Shown: positions 24,161-37,739, counted from the first letter of the stretch. The stretch is 64,000 bases of DNA from Orbilia blumenaviensis (GCA_036872755.1 JAVHNS010000007.1:496001-560000), one strand, 5' to 3'. Notes: a model not told the origin generated them from the letters alone. Numbers and translations are program-made.

Positions 24161-25922
24161 GAAATATTCGGGTTTCTGATCTGGCAATTAAGATTTTCTT
24201 TATCCTTGGGTCCCTCGTGTGCCCGTTGACCTGTTTTGCCTCAGCTATTTTCAGAAACTGGCCTGACCCGACCTGACCAAGCACAAAGGCGAGCGAGCGA
24301 GCGAGCAGCTAGCTACCTGGACCTAGGCAGTATAATACTAGTAAACTAGTAAGTAAGTCGGTACTTCGCTAGCACACACAGAGCACGTAGTAGCGTATGT
24401 AGTATGTAATAGCTTCCGAGCCAATTCCCAGCCAACCAGCAGTCGTTCGTTTCAACAAAAAAAAAAAAAAAAAAAAAGGAAGAAGTCTGGAAATTCCCAA
24501 AGGCTTGGGGGGATTTAAGATGTATGAATCGAAAAGCCTTTTCGTTCAGTTAAACCCGAACAAGGAAAAAAAACAAAACAATTGCTCAAGCAAGTGAATA
24601 GGCAAGTGTTTCAAAGCTTCGAATAAGTACTTACTTGGATAATTATAAAGTTTGAGGACAGAGAGGAAGAAAGGAAAAAAGAAGAAGAAGACTCCGTTCG
24701 AGAAAGACAGCTAAGTGAATATGTAGTAGTAGTAGTGGTTAAACGATGGTATGAATCTTAAAGTGCATATGTATGTATGTATGTCTGTATCTAGTATGAG
24801 TTATGTATGTATAATCTCGTACGTATCTGGTGAGGGAAATGGAAGCCAGTCCGGGTATCCCTCTAGCCTTTTAAAGCTCATGATCAAGAAGAAAATCCAC
24901 GGAACCTCTCTCCATTTTCTTCCTACTCTGGTCTCGCTCGCTCGCTCGCTCTCCTCTCTTCTCGTCTCTCATCTCCCGTCGCTCGAAGCCCCAACCTTCC
25001 TGGCCTGAGCGGAACAAGGAACGCGAAACCTTGACGTTTGCAGAATTTTTATCTTTGGCTTCTTTTTCTGTTCCGTGCGTGCGTTCCTGGTGGGTAGGGA
25101 ACAAGGGTGTACCACTTTCTGGGACCCATTTCTAGCTCCATATAAGACGGTTAAAGTCGAGGGTAATAAAATAGCAACCTCGTTTGATATCACCTTTCCA
25201 ACAACTTCATATCGTCGTCATTCATTCATTCGCGAAAGTGTGGGTGTGCGTGCGTGCGTGAGAGTGTGTTTCGCCATAAATATCAAATCTGTTCATGGGA
25301 ATTGAAAACCCACCTCCTCCACCACTAACCTAGCCACCCCCAGCCCGGGTCTTTCACTTTTTTTTTTCTTTTCTTTTCCCCTTCTCACGAAAATAATGTA
25401 ATTTCGTCAAGGGGAAACAAAAGCGATTCCGGGTATATATTTTCTTTCTTTCTTTCTCACAGCAACTGTGGAGCAGGTGGAGAAACAAAAAGGTTTCGAC
25501 AGGTTTGCAAGGATTTGATTGGGACCAAAAGAAGTTACTCGAGATGACATCTGCGGTGGATGCCATCCATCCATAATCCAGTCAATATGTTTGGAAAGTG
25601 AACAAAAAAAAAAGTGGAACATTTAATCAACATCATGCTTCGAGGAATTCAATCGAACTTTCTTTGGATCATGATATTTCCCTTGAAAATGAGAATCCCT
25701 GTTCCCGCAACGAGCCTGAGTCGTGCAAGGCAATGCCGGAAGCCGTGTAACATCAGCCCGGTTGGATAACCCTCCCAATTGCATTTCTTATATGCTATAT
25801 AATATCATTCAGAGGATACCATTGTCAGAAGATAGTTTCGGTTGACAGCCGCGTCCCTCAGTTCGACGATGTCTGGAATTTATTGCTATCTTATCCGCCT
25901 TGCTGCACAGTGATAAAGGGTG

Positions 25923-25950
<28 letters not shown>
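25923..25950. repeat. 28-nt poly-A tract
   Basis: Uninterrupted A run in the gene-poor gap. No gene body or target-site duplication is visible next to it, so it is not evidence of a retroposed copy. Confidence 0.9.
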
Positions 25951-25953
<3 letters not shown>

Positions 25954-28491
25954 TGCACCTGCAAAGCTACGAATTACGTACGAGACGACCGTCGAGGCAG
26001 CGGAACTGGAACTGGGGGGGAACTCGGACTAGGGCTAGCTAGGTTCCCACATTTGATCAGGCCAGGGTCAAACGGGAAAATCCCATCGCCATATGCATGT
26101 TTTGTGGTGGTAGTGACCGTGGTGGTTGAGAAAGTTGAAGCTGCACAGGGACTCGAATCGAAGAAGCTGCATATCAACTGGGTTGCCACGCTCCCTTCTG
26201 TCCTACCCAAGCTAGCAGGCGAGCAGACCAGGGCACCGGGGTACAAATGCACAGTGGCGCATGTGGAGCCCTCTCTTTGTTAACCTGCTCATGTTTTTTA
26301 GCAGTAATAAGATAACAGGCATAGTTATATGCATGTTCATCAGGCGATTTGCAAGCCTCTCTTGCTCTCGCTCTCTCCGGCTCTTACCAATCGCTTCAAT
26401 TCGTGTTCGTCTACGTTCCCCCATGTCGAAGTGGCCGGAGGTGGGAAGATCCAAAGAAGTCCGCGAGACAAGGATATTTTTCCGTTCGAATCGGAACGAC
26501 ATGTCAAAAGCAACATATTCGAAACGGAGTGGGGTGTGCTTGTGTGGGTGTGCGAGAGATGTGCTGGTTACAAGCAGGAGACACGACCCAAAAAAGTAGA
26601 GGGAAGAAGCTTGTCGTTAGCATCTGATCCGGCCACTCGGAGAAAAGTCTAGGAAGAGGGAAAGGCTGAAATTGGACTGGGTTGCGGACCGACCAGGTCT
26701 GCTCGCCTCGAAGGAAGAAGCCCCAAAGCCAAGTGGGACCGGCAAACAAAATGGAATTTCGGGACCTGAGCTACCACTTTGAAGATTTGAGCTTTGACCC
26801 CTCATTTTTCTGAAGCTTGATGCAAGGCCGTTGGTTCAAGGCCGTTGAACGAATCGAATTAACCGGAACGAAGCCAAACGTTTCAGTGGTGCGGAACTAA
26901 GAGACCCGATTCTCGACCCCAAATCTCGATTTTGTCCTTGGCGGGCTCTCTTGCATCATTATCATATCGTTATTATCACGGCATCTATATCATACAGACT
27001 GAAAACCGGCTGATCAGAAACGATAAAATGAATCGAGCTTGCCATAAGAGCTCGTTCTGCAGGTTTGAGCTAGAGCAGGAATCGATAGAAAACGATTGAT
27101 ATAGGTGGAATGTGAGCTCAAAACTGCAAGCATCCTGAAATTGGAAATAAAATAAAAAAATGAAATAAAAAAAAATGAGGTTGCAACCCTTTCTCCCTCC
27201 CTCTCCGCTTGAATCATGATCATGCAACCGCATTGCAGTGTGTAAACAGTACATAATGGTAACCGTTTCAAAGAAAATGGGGGACTAAAATGCCGACGGA
27301 CAAGGAGGGTCTTCAGGATTCATATCTGTACTCCACTTTTGAACAACGGAGCTAAGGAGACCTTGGATATGTATGAACGTACATTACATAGTACCTCAGT
27401 AGGCGGTTATGTACCGTGCGTTCAAGAGCCGGACCGGCCACGGTCAGCCTATTCATGGTAGTATACTAGAAATGTATGTATCTGCCAGAAATCGGAATAG
27501 TCCACCCAAACTTCCTTAGGACGACTAAGGAAGATGCATATGCACCCAAGCAGTTGCAAGCTCGAACACTTACAAGGGTTTTTCCCTATTTATCATTCGA
27601 AACCACCGAGCGCTCTCGATCTAGTTCTTATACTAGTTATGCGTTCCCGCCCAAAGCCGGTTGACGGGTTTCGACGGATTTGAAGGGCTTGGTATGCCAA
27701 CCTCGGGATAGGTATCACATCTGATGATTTATCTGATCCATTGTGGTTTTCGTGAGTGATTAAACCTTGACAGGAGGATGACCGCTCGAACATGGTATAT
27801 AAGCTGCTGATTCGATCAGAAGCTGTTGAGGACTCGAAGCTAACAGGGATTATATACAAAAATCCACTGCGGGACGGGTCGACGAAACGAGGGATATCCT
27901 GGCGGCTGTCAGAAGTAAACTGGAAGACTCGTAGACCAAAAAGTCCATGTACCCAAAGATACAAGTTGGCAGTTGCAAGGCCAGGGTGTGCGAACCTATG
28001 TCTGGCGGATTGAGGCCTAGCCTGCCGTTGAGATGAGAAGTTATATCGTATAATTTCACTACCCTGCACTGGATATTTCTTAATTAAGGACATGTCTGCA
28101 GGCCGGCCGGGTGTGTCATCATAGATTATTACGAAGGAAGGCACAGTCGCGAGTCGAGTCCAGTCGAACAGGGCAGAGCCGCAATGCTGGTTCAGGCGGC
28201 CTGTGTGTTGCCGGCTATCGATAAGCTCGCTCCAATGGACCCCTGCAAAATTTATTTCCTTCTTTGCGCTGCCATTTTCAACCAAACCCAACACTACTGC
28301 GACACCACAACCCAACTTAGCTCAACTCAACTTTTTTTTTTTTTTCGCGGTTTCGTAGCTAGCAGGTAGTACAGGTAGCTAGCTCTCAGTTGGCAACATT
28401 TGCATCTACGTACATCTCGTGCGGCTTTGATTCATTCTTCCTTCTACCCTTCTTTTCTTCCCGTTACCAACTTCCCCAACTACTTTCCACA

Positions 28492-30769
28492 ATGGCCGAC
28501 AATACCTCCAAAAAACGATGGAAACAGCCTGAGCCTCGTACCTGCCGTAAATCCTCCGCCACAACAGTCTTTTCCTGGACGAATCCCAAGTCCAACATCT
28601 CCGTCAACTCTGCTGAGGCAGAAATACTACGTGACCAAAAGGTCTTACCGATTATTGCAGGAATCCAAGCCGGTTCCCCGGCTGAACGAACACAGCACCT
28701 CGTCGCAGCTTGTTCCATCGTGGAAGACCCAATATGCAGAAAACTACTGTTGAAACAGCACATTATCCAGACCATCCTCGACAAAGTCTTGGCAGATGCT
28801 TCCGAGGAGGTTACCACGGCTGGATGGGGCCTTCTTAACAAAATTGTCTTGTATGAGGGATACGATATTGCCCTGCACCTGTATAGGAAGGGTATCTTTG
28901 AAAAAATCGATGTTGCTGTTCAGACGGTTCGTAAAATATTTTACTAAAGAAAGTACCAGGAAAACGGAATAGTTGAATACTAACTCTGGGCTGTAGATCT
29001 ATACTGGGATGACTAGCCTAGCTGCAGATTCGAAAGCACTCTCGCCGGCTGCCCAGAGCCTCCTATGGGACTACACATTCAGCGTCGTATCGCTTCTCAC
29101 AAAACTCAGCGAAACAACAAAGGAGGCCCTCAAAAGGGTGACGAGCCAAGAGGTGATCACTTTAGCCGCGAGCCTGTTGGGTAGAAAAATTAATGGGCGT
29201 AGTAGTATTACCATCCCAGGGCACGTTCAAACGGCGACTGTTACCCTACTCGACAGGATGACAGACCAAAACCCACTCGCCTACGAGCTGGTGACTAGCG
29301 AGCCGGGTTTGGTACATTGCCTGATGATTTTGCATACAATGCGGGCTGAGGAAAACCCCGTGGGGCTCGCACCTACTTGTAGCACGCTGCACAATCTCGT
29401 GTATCAAAGTCTTATCTCCAAGGACAGCTGGGTGGAAGATATCATGTTTGCTGATGCACGACTAATCGCGCCTCTATCGATCATTGTGCGAACCGTTCTA
29501 GCGAAGCAGTCACCTACTCAGGAAGAACAACAGGCTCTGTTTCTATCATTGGAAACTCTCAGTGCCATATCGAACTGTACTGTCGAAACCTTCGGCCACA
29601 ACGCCCCTGAAGGTGTTAATGGCATCGACGGAGGCGATCAAGATGACGATGAGGGTGACCAAGAAGATGGCGATGATTTTCATATGGATGGGGTTGAGCG
29701 TGGTCTTATTATGGGCAAAGCTAATTCATCCTCGGACGAAGAAGAAGAGGGGGCGGATATTGATGACGACAATGACGATGAACCTTCTGATGATGAACCT
29801 TCCGATGAAGAACTTCCTGATGAACTTGGAGCGGATATGGCCATGGTCACTGGTGATGAAGGAACCGTAGCTCGTGCTTCTAAGAAAAAGCCGTTTATGT
29901 CCCCAGAGCTCGAGCTCCTCTACACCTCGACAATACCAATTGTCCTCCCCCTGGCAATCGCAACGCCATCTTCAGAAACAGAAAACAATCTCAGACTCGC
30001 CGGGATATCACTTCTCTGTGCTATCGCCGGTGCCTTCTCCACCCTTTCTTCCAAATCACATAAATCGAAACTCACGATCCCACAAGTTCTCATGGATTCA
30101 TATTATCCCTCCACCCATCGAATCTGGGATAACCTTATCACCCCGATCCTCATCTCTAACTCTGCAGATATCAAACTTGCGGAAAAGATAACGGAACTTG
30201 CCATTCATATCACGGGCTTCAGTCCTTCGGTCTCCGTCTCGAATAACCAACATAAATCCTTCTTGGCCTTATACAACGCCACAGATTCCATCCCTCTTAA
30301 AGTTCTCTGCATCAAAGTTCTTTTGAACCTCGCACGATGCCAGGGCACAGAACGTATTGAGGTCAACAAGGAACTGGGTACCTTCTTCATGACGACCGTG
30401 AACAAATTGCCATTCCTCGGTGACCCGGAACCGGCAGACTTACCAGCCCCAGAAGTTATTATTGAATGCTTGAACGCTGTGTACGATGTTTATGACGATA
30501 TGGATAACGACTATGATGAGGAAGTATTTGTTAAGCTTGGGTTTTTGAAGTACCTGAACAGCTTTGTTGGGAGATTGAGGGCTATGGTATGTTATTACTA
30601 AAGAAAACTACTTATTTATCAAGGGAATCCACTGACACATCTCTCATACACATAGGCAAAGAAAATCGACAGACGCAAGCACCTTGAGCTCCGAGAAAGC
30701 GCAGATGATGCTCTCATCAACCTGAGCGCATTTATCAAGTACAAATCCAAGGAAAGGGAGGAGATGTAG
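28492..30769 (+). CDS. SYO1: Synchronized import protein SYO1 (uL18/uL5 transport adaptor)
   Basis: ARM/HEAT adaptor that co-imports ribosomal proteins uL18 (Rpl5) and uL5 (Rpl11) for 5S RNP assembly; animal HEATR3 is the counterpart. Three exons: 28492-28926, 28997-30586 and 30656-30769, 712 aa. The N-terminus has the family block EILRDQKVLPIIAGIQAGSP followed by CRKLLLKQHIIQTILDKVL and EVTTAGWGLLNKIVLYEG. An acidic loop (about residues 345-430, rich in DDDEGDQEDGDD and SDEEEE patches) matches the acidic insertion used for cargo binding. HEAT-like helices resume after it, and the last exon ends with a basic helix (AKKIDRRKHLELRESADDAL). Intron 1 uses a GTTCGT donor. The start codon is in good context (CACAATGGCC). 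SYO1 converges on RPN1. Confidence 0.9.
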
Positions 30770-31252
30770 CACTGTATTTTCCCTTTCCACACCCAAAGGA
30801 TGGCCAATCGGGCTATCTGGGGTTACGTAGAACAGTGAGGGTCGACACGACCAAGCGTGTTAAGCCCCTCTGTTCTGGACGTTCTTGTATTATTACTCAT
30901 AAGTGGTTTTCCTTCCTCTTCTTCCGTTTCAACATCTTAGCAAAAAAAAGGATTAGACAAAAGCAAGTGGGTGTTATGGAATACAAAAAGCCTTTGGTTA
31001 CTACTTTTTCTAGCCATGCATATAGTATTTATTTGATTGATTGAATTATAAATGCGTGCAGTCGGGTGAATTCTGCGGATAAGGATGGTTGTTTTTTTTC
31101 TGCTTTTTTTGACTACCAATACCGATTTCTATATAGCCTAAGCTAGCCGCCATCCGGGGAGCCACTAACTAAGTACCTAGTATACTTACATGCGAGGCAA
31201 TCAGAAAAAAAATGTTTCTTTTTTGTTTCCATTCATCAATAAACAAGGGACT
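30770..31252. other. Convergent 3' intergenic region SYO1-RPN1
   Basis: About 480 bp between two stop codons. AT-rich; contains only short ORFs and presumably the two 3' UTRs. Confidence 0.6.
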
Positions 31253-34200
31253 CTACGAATCCTGCTCTGCCTCCCATTCGGGGTTCTATAAGAAAAGGGT
31301 AAAGGTAATGTTAGTAATCGCACAACCGGAAGTCAAATATACGCTATTGGGGGGTGGGGGGGGTACCTTTTTCAATATCACTAGACCCTCCATACTGCTA
31401 GCCAAGGAAATATACTGCTCATCCTCCAGCTCTGCTCGCTCACCATGGGCCAAAAGCACAGGTGTGCTCTGCGTCTGCCACCCAGTAATTGTCTTCGGCC
31501 GACCCGCCTGTCCGACAACATCGACAGCCTGTCCAACTCTCACATTCACAGCCAGCGGCTTCAATTCCTCGTCCAAAGTCACCAAAAACCTCGGCTGCAT
31601 AGCTGGAACAAGGAAGAACAGCAAGTAATGTGCATCCGACAGAATAAAGCTCTTAGCATCAACGAGACTCACAAGTACGGTGAGCAAACCGGCAACACTG
31701 ACACGCGACATGACCTGCCTGTCAGCGTGGAATGGGTTCAGACCAATAGTACCTTTGCCCATGTGTAACAGACCCTGTGCGATACGAACCATGAACAAGG
31801 CGTTTTCGTCACGGTGGTAGTAGCTCACAAGACTTCGTAATAGTTGGGCTAATCTTGCATTGTTTGTACCAGCGCCAACGAGACCCATGGCGAAGATAGC
31901 ATTCAAGGCAACGTCATTGTCGTTGTCGTGGCTGTATCTAGAGAGGGTGTCGTACACGCGCATCTGTGGATTCGAGGGAGATAGGAGGCCCATAGCTAGT
32001 GGCACAGCCTTTCGGATTACCCCCTCGCCATAATGCATAAGGTGGCCAAACTGACGGAGAACCATCTCCTGACCGACATCTTCTCCCATAGCGATCAAGG
32101 CAATAGCGAGAACGGCGTAAGACTGGAAAATATCGTCTCCCTCCTTCGATTCCTTATTATCCTTATCCTTATTATCCCTGTCGATATGTTCGTTGCAGAG
32201 GTGTAGCATCTGCTGAATCTTTAGGACATTACCGGTACCGGCATAAGCGCATGCATTGACGAGAACCTGTGTGTGCTTAGAGAAGGGGTGATCGATGGCT
32301 TTGAGGGTTTCGATGGTGGTTTCGGCTTCTTCCTGGCGGGAGACGAAGAGCAGGGCAAGACCCAGGGATAAGAAACGGGCCCATTTATCTTTGAGCTCAG
32401 ATGGTTCGCGGGTGAAGAGAGTTTCAAGGATGGAGGAAGAAACATCGCCGTTAGAAGAACCGACAAAGATAAGCCCAAGGGAGAGTGCGGCAAGTGCGCA
32501 AAGCTGCATATTGTTATCATTAAGGAGGGGAGAGATCAAATCCGCAATATCGGACCGGTGAGAGCCTGCATAGGAAAGACCTAGACTAAACATATAAGTT
32601 AGTATATATCTCAACGGCGATTCGTGCGGATTCATCTCACCCCATAATAGCGCTCATCCTGATATTCGGGTTCTCGTTGTCTAGAACAGCCTGGTCTCCC
32701 AACAGAGCGAGAGCTGGTTCTGTTTCACTCCTGACTCCGGAGTTGACCAAACCGATACCCAAGAGTGCACCAGCCTATAAACGCGTTAGTCTATTGTAAA
32801 GTTCAACTACTTGAGATAGACATACTCGGATTGGGACTTCATCAACATAGGTATACTTGTCGATATTTGATAGACCCATCTCAACATCCCACTGCATTAA
32901 GAGACCAATCGATGCTGCAGCAGATAGCTTTCCAAGATCTTTATTTTTATAAACCCAAGGGCTTGCCTCATCCTCGACTAACATCAGCTTGTCCTGGCCG
33001 AATCCTGCGTTTACAAATGCGTTTACAAATGTAGATGCAAGGTTATGTCGCGCAGAATCCACGCTGCTGGATGCACCACCCCTCTGGTGCTCAAGGTGTG
33101 TCTTGTAGATATCATCCGGGGTTTTTGGATCGGCAAGATTGAGTTCTTTAGCCATATATTGGAACATCGCTGATAGCTTGGAGTTGGTGAGACAGTCGGA
33201 GACCTCGCCGTCTTCTGGTGGTGTTAGGGAAATCTGCTGACGCCCGATGATAAAAGCCATCTGTTTTTGAACAAGTAGATCTTCGGTAGACTCAAAATCA
33301 TCCTGGATCAGATCGTGATCATTAAGTCGGATAGCCAGGACGAGGGCTTGTGTAAGTTTGTTGTACTGCCTGTAAATATCGTGCGCGGTTCGAAGGAATG
33401 CAATATCTTCGGGGAAAGGTAATAGGTTGACCATGCTGGGATAATAATGTTAGAATCTCCAAAAAGCACCCATATCCTTTGGATTCCTTGTCCCCGTACC
33501 TGACCATATAAAGACACGCTCTCGCATATGTATTCTCGTCCAAGTATTTCGGCAGTACCTCAATCATCTCCAGCTCACTCAACAAATCGACAGCATCGGC
33601 TTCAGCGTTGTGTGATAGGAAGTATGGGATAAGAGATAGGGCTAGATCGGAGATATCTTGAGTGTCTTCTTCCTTTTCCTGACGTTTGTTGAATAGCGCC
33701 CCGATCTCCAATGCTAAATGTCGGACATATTCATGACCCCACCCACCAATATCGTCCGTGGGGGAGAGTAGTCGATATTTCAGCGATTCCTGCCTATCGT
33801 CATCCGAATATGTCATACCCAGTACGGAAAGAACGTCTGCGAGCATTAACTATCCATCAAGAGATTATTAGACGCGGTTATTGGGACCATAGGAGCTCAT
33901 ATCAAGATATATACCTTATCGTCATCACTCTTCCACGTATCGTACAACCCTGCAAGATCATCATAATGAGGCCTCAGGAACTTCAGTGGTTTGGGAACGG
34001 CTGTCATAGACGAAGTCGACGTCCGTATAAAATTCTTGATGGCTTCTAGGGCGGGCTTGTAAAGATTTGAATCGGATTCCTGGTGAAACGCGGGACGCCC
34101 ACCCCAGAGTCAGCTCCAGTTCTACGAACCACAATCGAGCAATCGACCGAGAACACGTTAGTTCTCACCTTTAACCTTTCCGCTAGCATATCAAGCTCCG

Positions 34201-34458
34201 ACTTGAGCTGCTGGTCCTCTTCCGATAGCTCCTCTATTCCACGATAAGGTATCAGCGTCTCCGAGCTCTATTTAGCCTTAGTAGCTCCCACGAGCTATGC
34301 TTCCCAAAAGATCGTGTCAAAACTATCGCACCTTCTTTTGGCTCTCCCTTTGCATCCTTAGTACTTGCATCTTTCATCACGACATCATCTTTCTTTGGTG
34401 GGTCAGCGGCCTTTGCCTTGCCCTTGTCGACGGGACCAGATCCATCCTCATTTGCCAT
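31253..34458 (-). CDS. RPN1: 26S proteasome regulatory subunit RPN1 (PSMD2)
   Basis: Largest non-ATPase subunit of the 19S base; binds ubiquitin-like receptors and Ubp6. Eight exons: 34332-34458, 34169-34233, 33915-34079, 33500-33849, 32826-33435, 32641-32774, 31367-32585 and 31253-31285, 900 aa, normal for the family. An acidic/lysine-rich start (MANEDGSGPVDKGKAKAADP) leads into ELSEEDQQLKSELDMLAERL, then MTAVPKPLKFLRPHYDDLAG and GGWGHEYVRHLALEIGALFN, all RPN1 hallmarks. PC repeats follow (ALLGIGLVNSG, MGLLSPSNPQMRVYD, NAIFAMGLVGAGTNNARLAQ). The C-terminus ends VILKKNPEWEAEQDS; its last ten residues lie on a 33-nt exon. Seven introns of 51-98 nt all have GT..AG ends. Confidence 0.95.
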
Positions 34459-35035
34459 GTTGGGAAGTGGGTAGTCTGGAGACGAGGATTCGGGAGATGA
34501 GGTATTCTACAGTATCGTGAACGCTATATTGCAAGGGTAATACGATGTACTTCAAAGGCGACGCGTCTTCGATGGAATTTGAGTTTGCGGTATTAGAGGG
34601 CGGTAGAGTGGCGAGGTTTGGGGAATGGCGAGTGTAGTTTACCTTGTGGTAGTTAGGTTTGAAATCCGAGCTGGGAATTGGCACACTCAACGCAAGGCGA
34701 ATGACGACGCAGCCTCGGATTATGTCAGCTGAGATATGATATCGAGATGTCCTAACGGCTTGGATTTTTTTTCATTATTCTATCACGAACTACAGTTTTT
34801 ATTAAAAGTTTAATGGAATTACTTTACTGATATATTGGTATCGTAGATAGTGAGGAGCCTGTGCATAGCTCGTCGTCATTCATTCTTGATACCAAGCTAG
34901 TTCGTGAAAATGTACAATGCTAATAATACAACATATACGCTACTGATACAGAGTATGATATATAAAAATCCCCGAATCTTCTCTAGGCGTCTGTTTTAAG
35001 ATATCTGATATAACCGCACATACACTCATTAGCTC
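34459..35035. other. RPN1 upstream region and MATE gene 3' flank
   Basis: About 580 bp of AT-rich DNA between the RPN1 start and the stop of the next minus-strand gene. No ORF of interest. No proteasome-associated control element could be identified by eye. Confidence 0.5.
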
Positions 35036-36985
35036 TCAGTGATCTTCTTGTAGCCTCTCACGGGCTTCGGAGACCATTGCGTGCCATTTTGTCCGCACAA
35101 TAATGATAGTCTCGATTATAGCAACGAGTAGGAGCGCAATGCTGACTCCTGCCCATAGTCCTAGAAGTCCCCTATTTTAGACACATAAATTAGTTTACTC
35201 GTCTTATATAATGCAGTGTGCGATAGGGTGATTCCTTACCATCCTAGCTTGAACGCAGCGAAGAAGGAGAACGGCAGTGCGAGTATATAGTATGCAGCAA
35301 TGTTGACCCAGGCACCGATTCTCTGCCTGCCTTGCCCACGGAGGATACCGCCTGCTGCAGCTGCTAAAGAATCCCAGAGTTGAAACAGGGCACAAATAGG
35401 CAATGTGTCGGCAACCAGTTCTAGTCCTCTAGTTAGCTTATAGCCATTGGTAATGGAGGTTGTATTGATACTTACTAATAACGTCCGGATCATTGCTAAA
35501 CATCTTGCCAATATCATGTCTCGTCGTAGTCAACAGCGTTACGTTTGCAATACCAAGGAGCGTGCTGCCCCACAGTGCGACTTGCGCACTTGTTTTTGCT
35601 GCATCTCCCAACGTAGCCCCAAGGAAGTTCGCAACTCGGGTCGATGTCGCGATAGAGAGGGCGAATGGGATCTGGAATGTAACAGAAGTACAGGTGGCCA
35701 AAACGCTCTGTGCCGCAAGATGCTTGGTAGATAAATAACTTGCAGCCAATGTCAGAAGTTCAAATGCCACGAACTCGGACAGAATCATGATAAGCCCTGG
35801 AAGCGCCAGCTTGATCATAGGACCCCAGCTCTTAAATGAAATTGCCTTTTTAGAGAGACCTCCCCAGCATTCCGATCCTCGAACAAATCTAACATATAGA
35901 AACAGGAGTGTTGGCATCAGCCAGTTCGTGATAACAACGGCAGTTGGTGCGCCCCTGAACCCGAATCCAATGACTGGATGCCAAACCAAGAGATAATTCA
36001 ACAAGGCGTTCACTGGCGCGCATATCAGAAGAATATATGTCGACGCCATAAAGATGCCCTGTGCCTGCACGAAACGCTTGCCGACCTCCCATGCCGCATA
36101 TCCGGGGGCTCCAAATGCCAAAATTCGGAGATAATCCCCTGCTAATCTGCAGAGTTCAGGGTCAGGTACAATAGGTCTTAGAATCTGCTCGCTGAACTGC
36201 CACACAATGCCAATTGGTACAGTGATGAGCAAGAGAAACCAAAAACATCGTTGCATGTGTAACCCAACAAGCCTCTTCTTCCCTGAGCCGTACGCCTGAG
36301 AGCATAGAGTATCTAATGATGTAGCAAGACCCTGGTAGATTGTGTATCCAGTAATGTTACTGGTCATGGACGCCAAACTGACAGCTGCCAACTCATTTGT
36401 CCCTAGCTTGCCAACAGAGAACACACTTGCTACGGTCAGGGAATACTGCAGTAAGAACGTTACTATCAGTGGCCCTGAGTATCTTGCTAACACCTTCGTC
36501 TCCCTCTGCCAAGTTGTTGTGATCTTCCCGGCCTCGACGCTATCCTTCCACTTAGCAGTCGGATCCACAGTAGCGTCTCGGATTTCCGAATCGTCACTGC
36601 TTGATCCTGCATGTGGTAGCAACGGATCGCTTTCAGTCGCATCATGTGGTCTCTGCTGCCATGGGAGCCCGTGAATCGACCGTTTTCTAGGGAGTATGTG
36701 GTTATCGCGCAATAAACTTCTTTCGTCTTCTAAAATTTGCTCTCGCTCTTCGCTAGTTATGTAATTCGGTGGCAATGGGGATGATGGAATGAAAGCTGAT
36801 CTTGTGATCAATGACCCGCATACTATAGACGGCCGCCGAACAGAGCTTCCAAGCTGATGGTTAGGATCAATTGGGATTGTTAAACCAGCAGTTTCTTCGA
36901 TATCCTCGTCGTCTGTATCGGCGAACGGAGAGTTTGGGATCGGGACTGCATTCCTCGTTGGGGCGGACTTTGATAACGCAGACAT
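35036..36985 (-). CDS. MATE family multidrug/toxin efflux transporter
   Basis: Twelve-helix multi-antimicrobial extrusion antiporter, expected to export organic cations using H+ or Na+ gradients at the vacuolar or plasma membrane. Three exons: 35476-36985, 35240-35420 and 35036-35171, 608 aa. A long hydrophilic N-terminus (about 155 residues) precedes two repeated MatE halves. Hallmarks: GPLIVTFLLQYSLTVASVFS, VGKLGTNELAAVSLASMT, YQGLATSLDTLCSQAYGSGK (the Q-A-G/Y-G signature), VQAQGIFMAS and, in the second half, LPGLIMILSEFVAFELLTLA. Exon 3 supplies the final helix and a charged tail. The spliced junction reads DPDVIKLVADTLPICALFQL. Fungal homologues are often called Erc1-like; the substrate is unknown. 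No biosynthetic cluster surrounds it. Confidence 0.9.
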
Positions 36986-37739
36986 TATGACGTATGGTAG
37001 TGTTACCAGTCTATAACCAGCATCAAGTTGATCGACTTATGGGCCCTTCAATTGCAAGGTGACATTGGTAGCTCCCGTCGTTAGATATATGATAAGAGTG
37101 AAATAAAGTTGGTTTTGTTACACGACATAAGAAATGCGAAGGAAGAAAGAGAGAAAAAATGTGCCAATGAACTAGGGAATAAATATGAGAAGGATCAGAA
37201 TCGAATTCCTCCCGAGGGGAGTTCACCGGAAACAAAAAAAAAAAAAAAAGAGCGAATGCAGGTCTCAGATGTGATAAGAGGCAAGCAGTTAATGGCGGCA
37301 TCGCCGTGGGGTTCAAATTCCATAATTTTTGGAGCATTCCCTTTGATCCCCAGCCGGTTAGGCCTGTCGCTTGCAAGGTTTGACGCATTGGTGCTGCCCA
37401 TGTGGGAATTCGAATGCATGGAGGTAGCCTATCAACCAGTAAAACCCAGTCGATAAGACGACCCCAGCGACCTAGCTTAAAAGTAACTGGATTCCACGGT
37501 CGCTGGTGCGAAAAGAGGCCGCCTCCGACCCCGCTGTCTCGCTTTAGGCCAACCAAATGGCTTGGTTTACAAGGGATTTGATCGTAGATTCCATGGATCG
37601 GTTGACAGTTTTCGATAGATCGCATCTCATTTGAATGAGTTGGCTTTGCAATTGGGGCGCAAAATTGGAGTTATCAATATTGTCTTTATACGCGTCTATG
37701 CATCGAGCCCAAGGCCAAACATGCGTAAAATAACTTAAC

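Larger units (their letters stand above)
23348..28491. other. 5.1-kb gene-poor region
   Basis: Contains the upstream regions of the LAMTOR5-like gene and SYO1 plus much low-complexity DNA: pyrimidine-rich runs (23.85-24.0 kb), a GGATT repeat, poly-A tracts (about 23759-23779, 24457-24477 and 25923-25950), TATG and CTCG repeats (24.7-24.96 kb) and a GTGC repeat (about 25.25 kb). The longest ORF is 240 codons on the minus strand (27593-28315) with random-looking composition. No RNA gene was recognised. Confidence 0.5.

Noticed and set aside
27593..28315. 240-codon minus-strand ORF upstream of SYO1
   Set aside because: Long for chance but with random-looking composition, no recognisable motif, and overlap with the SYO1 promoter; kept only as a note.
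35036..36985. Secondary-metabolite cluster around the MATE transporter
   Set aside because: Neighbours are proteasome, DUF202 and peroxin genes; no synthase, oxidase or cluster regulator is present.
37023..37625. 200-codon minus-strand ORF
   Set aside because: Lies in the MATE transporter leader, is interrupted by a poly-Phe run from a homopolymer, and shows no family features.
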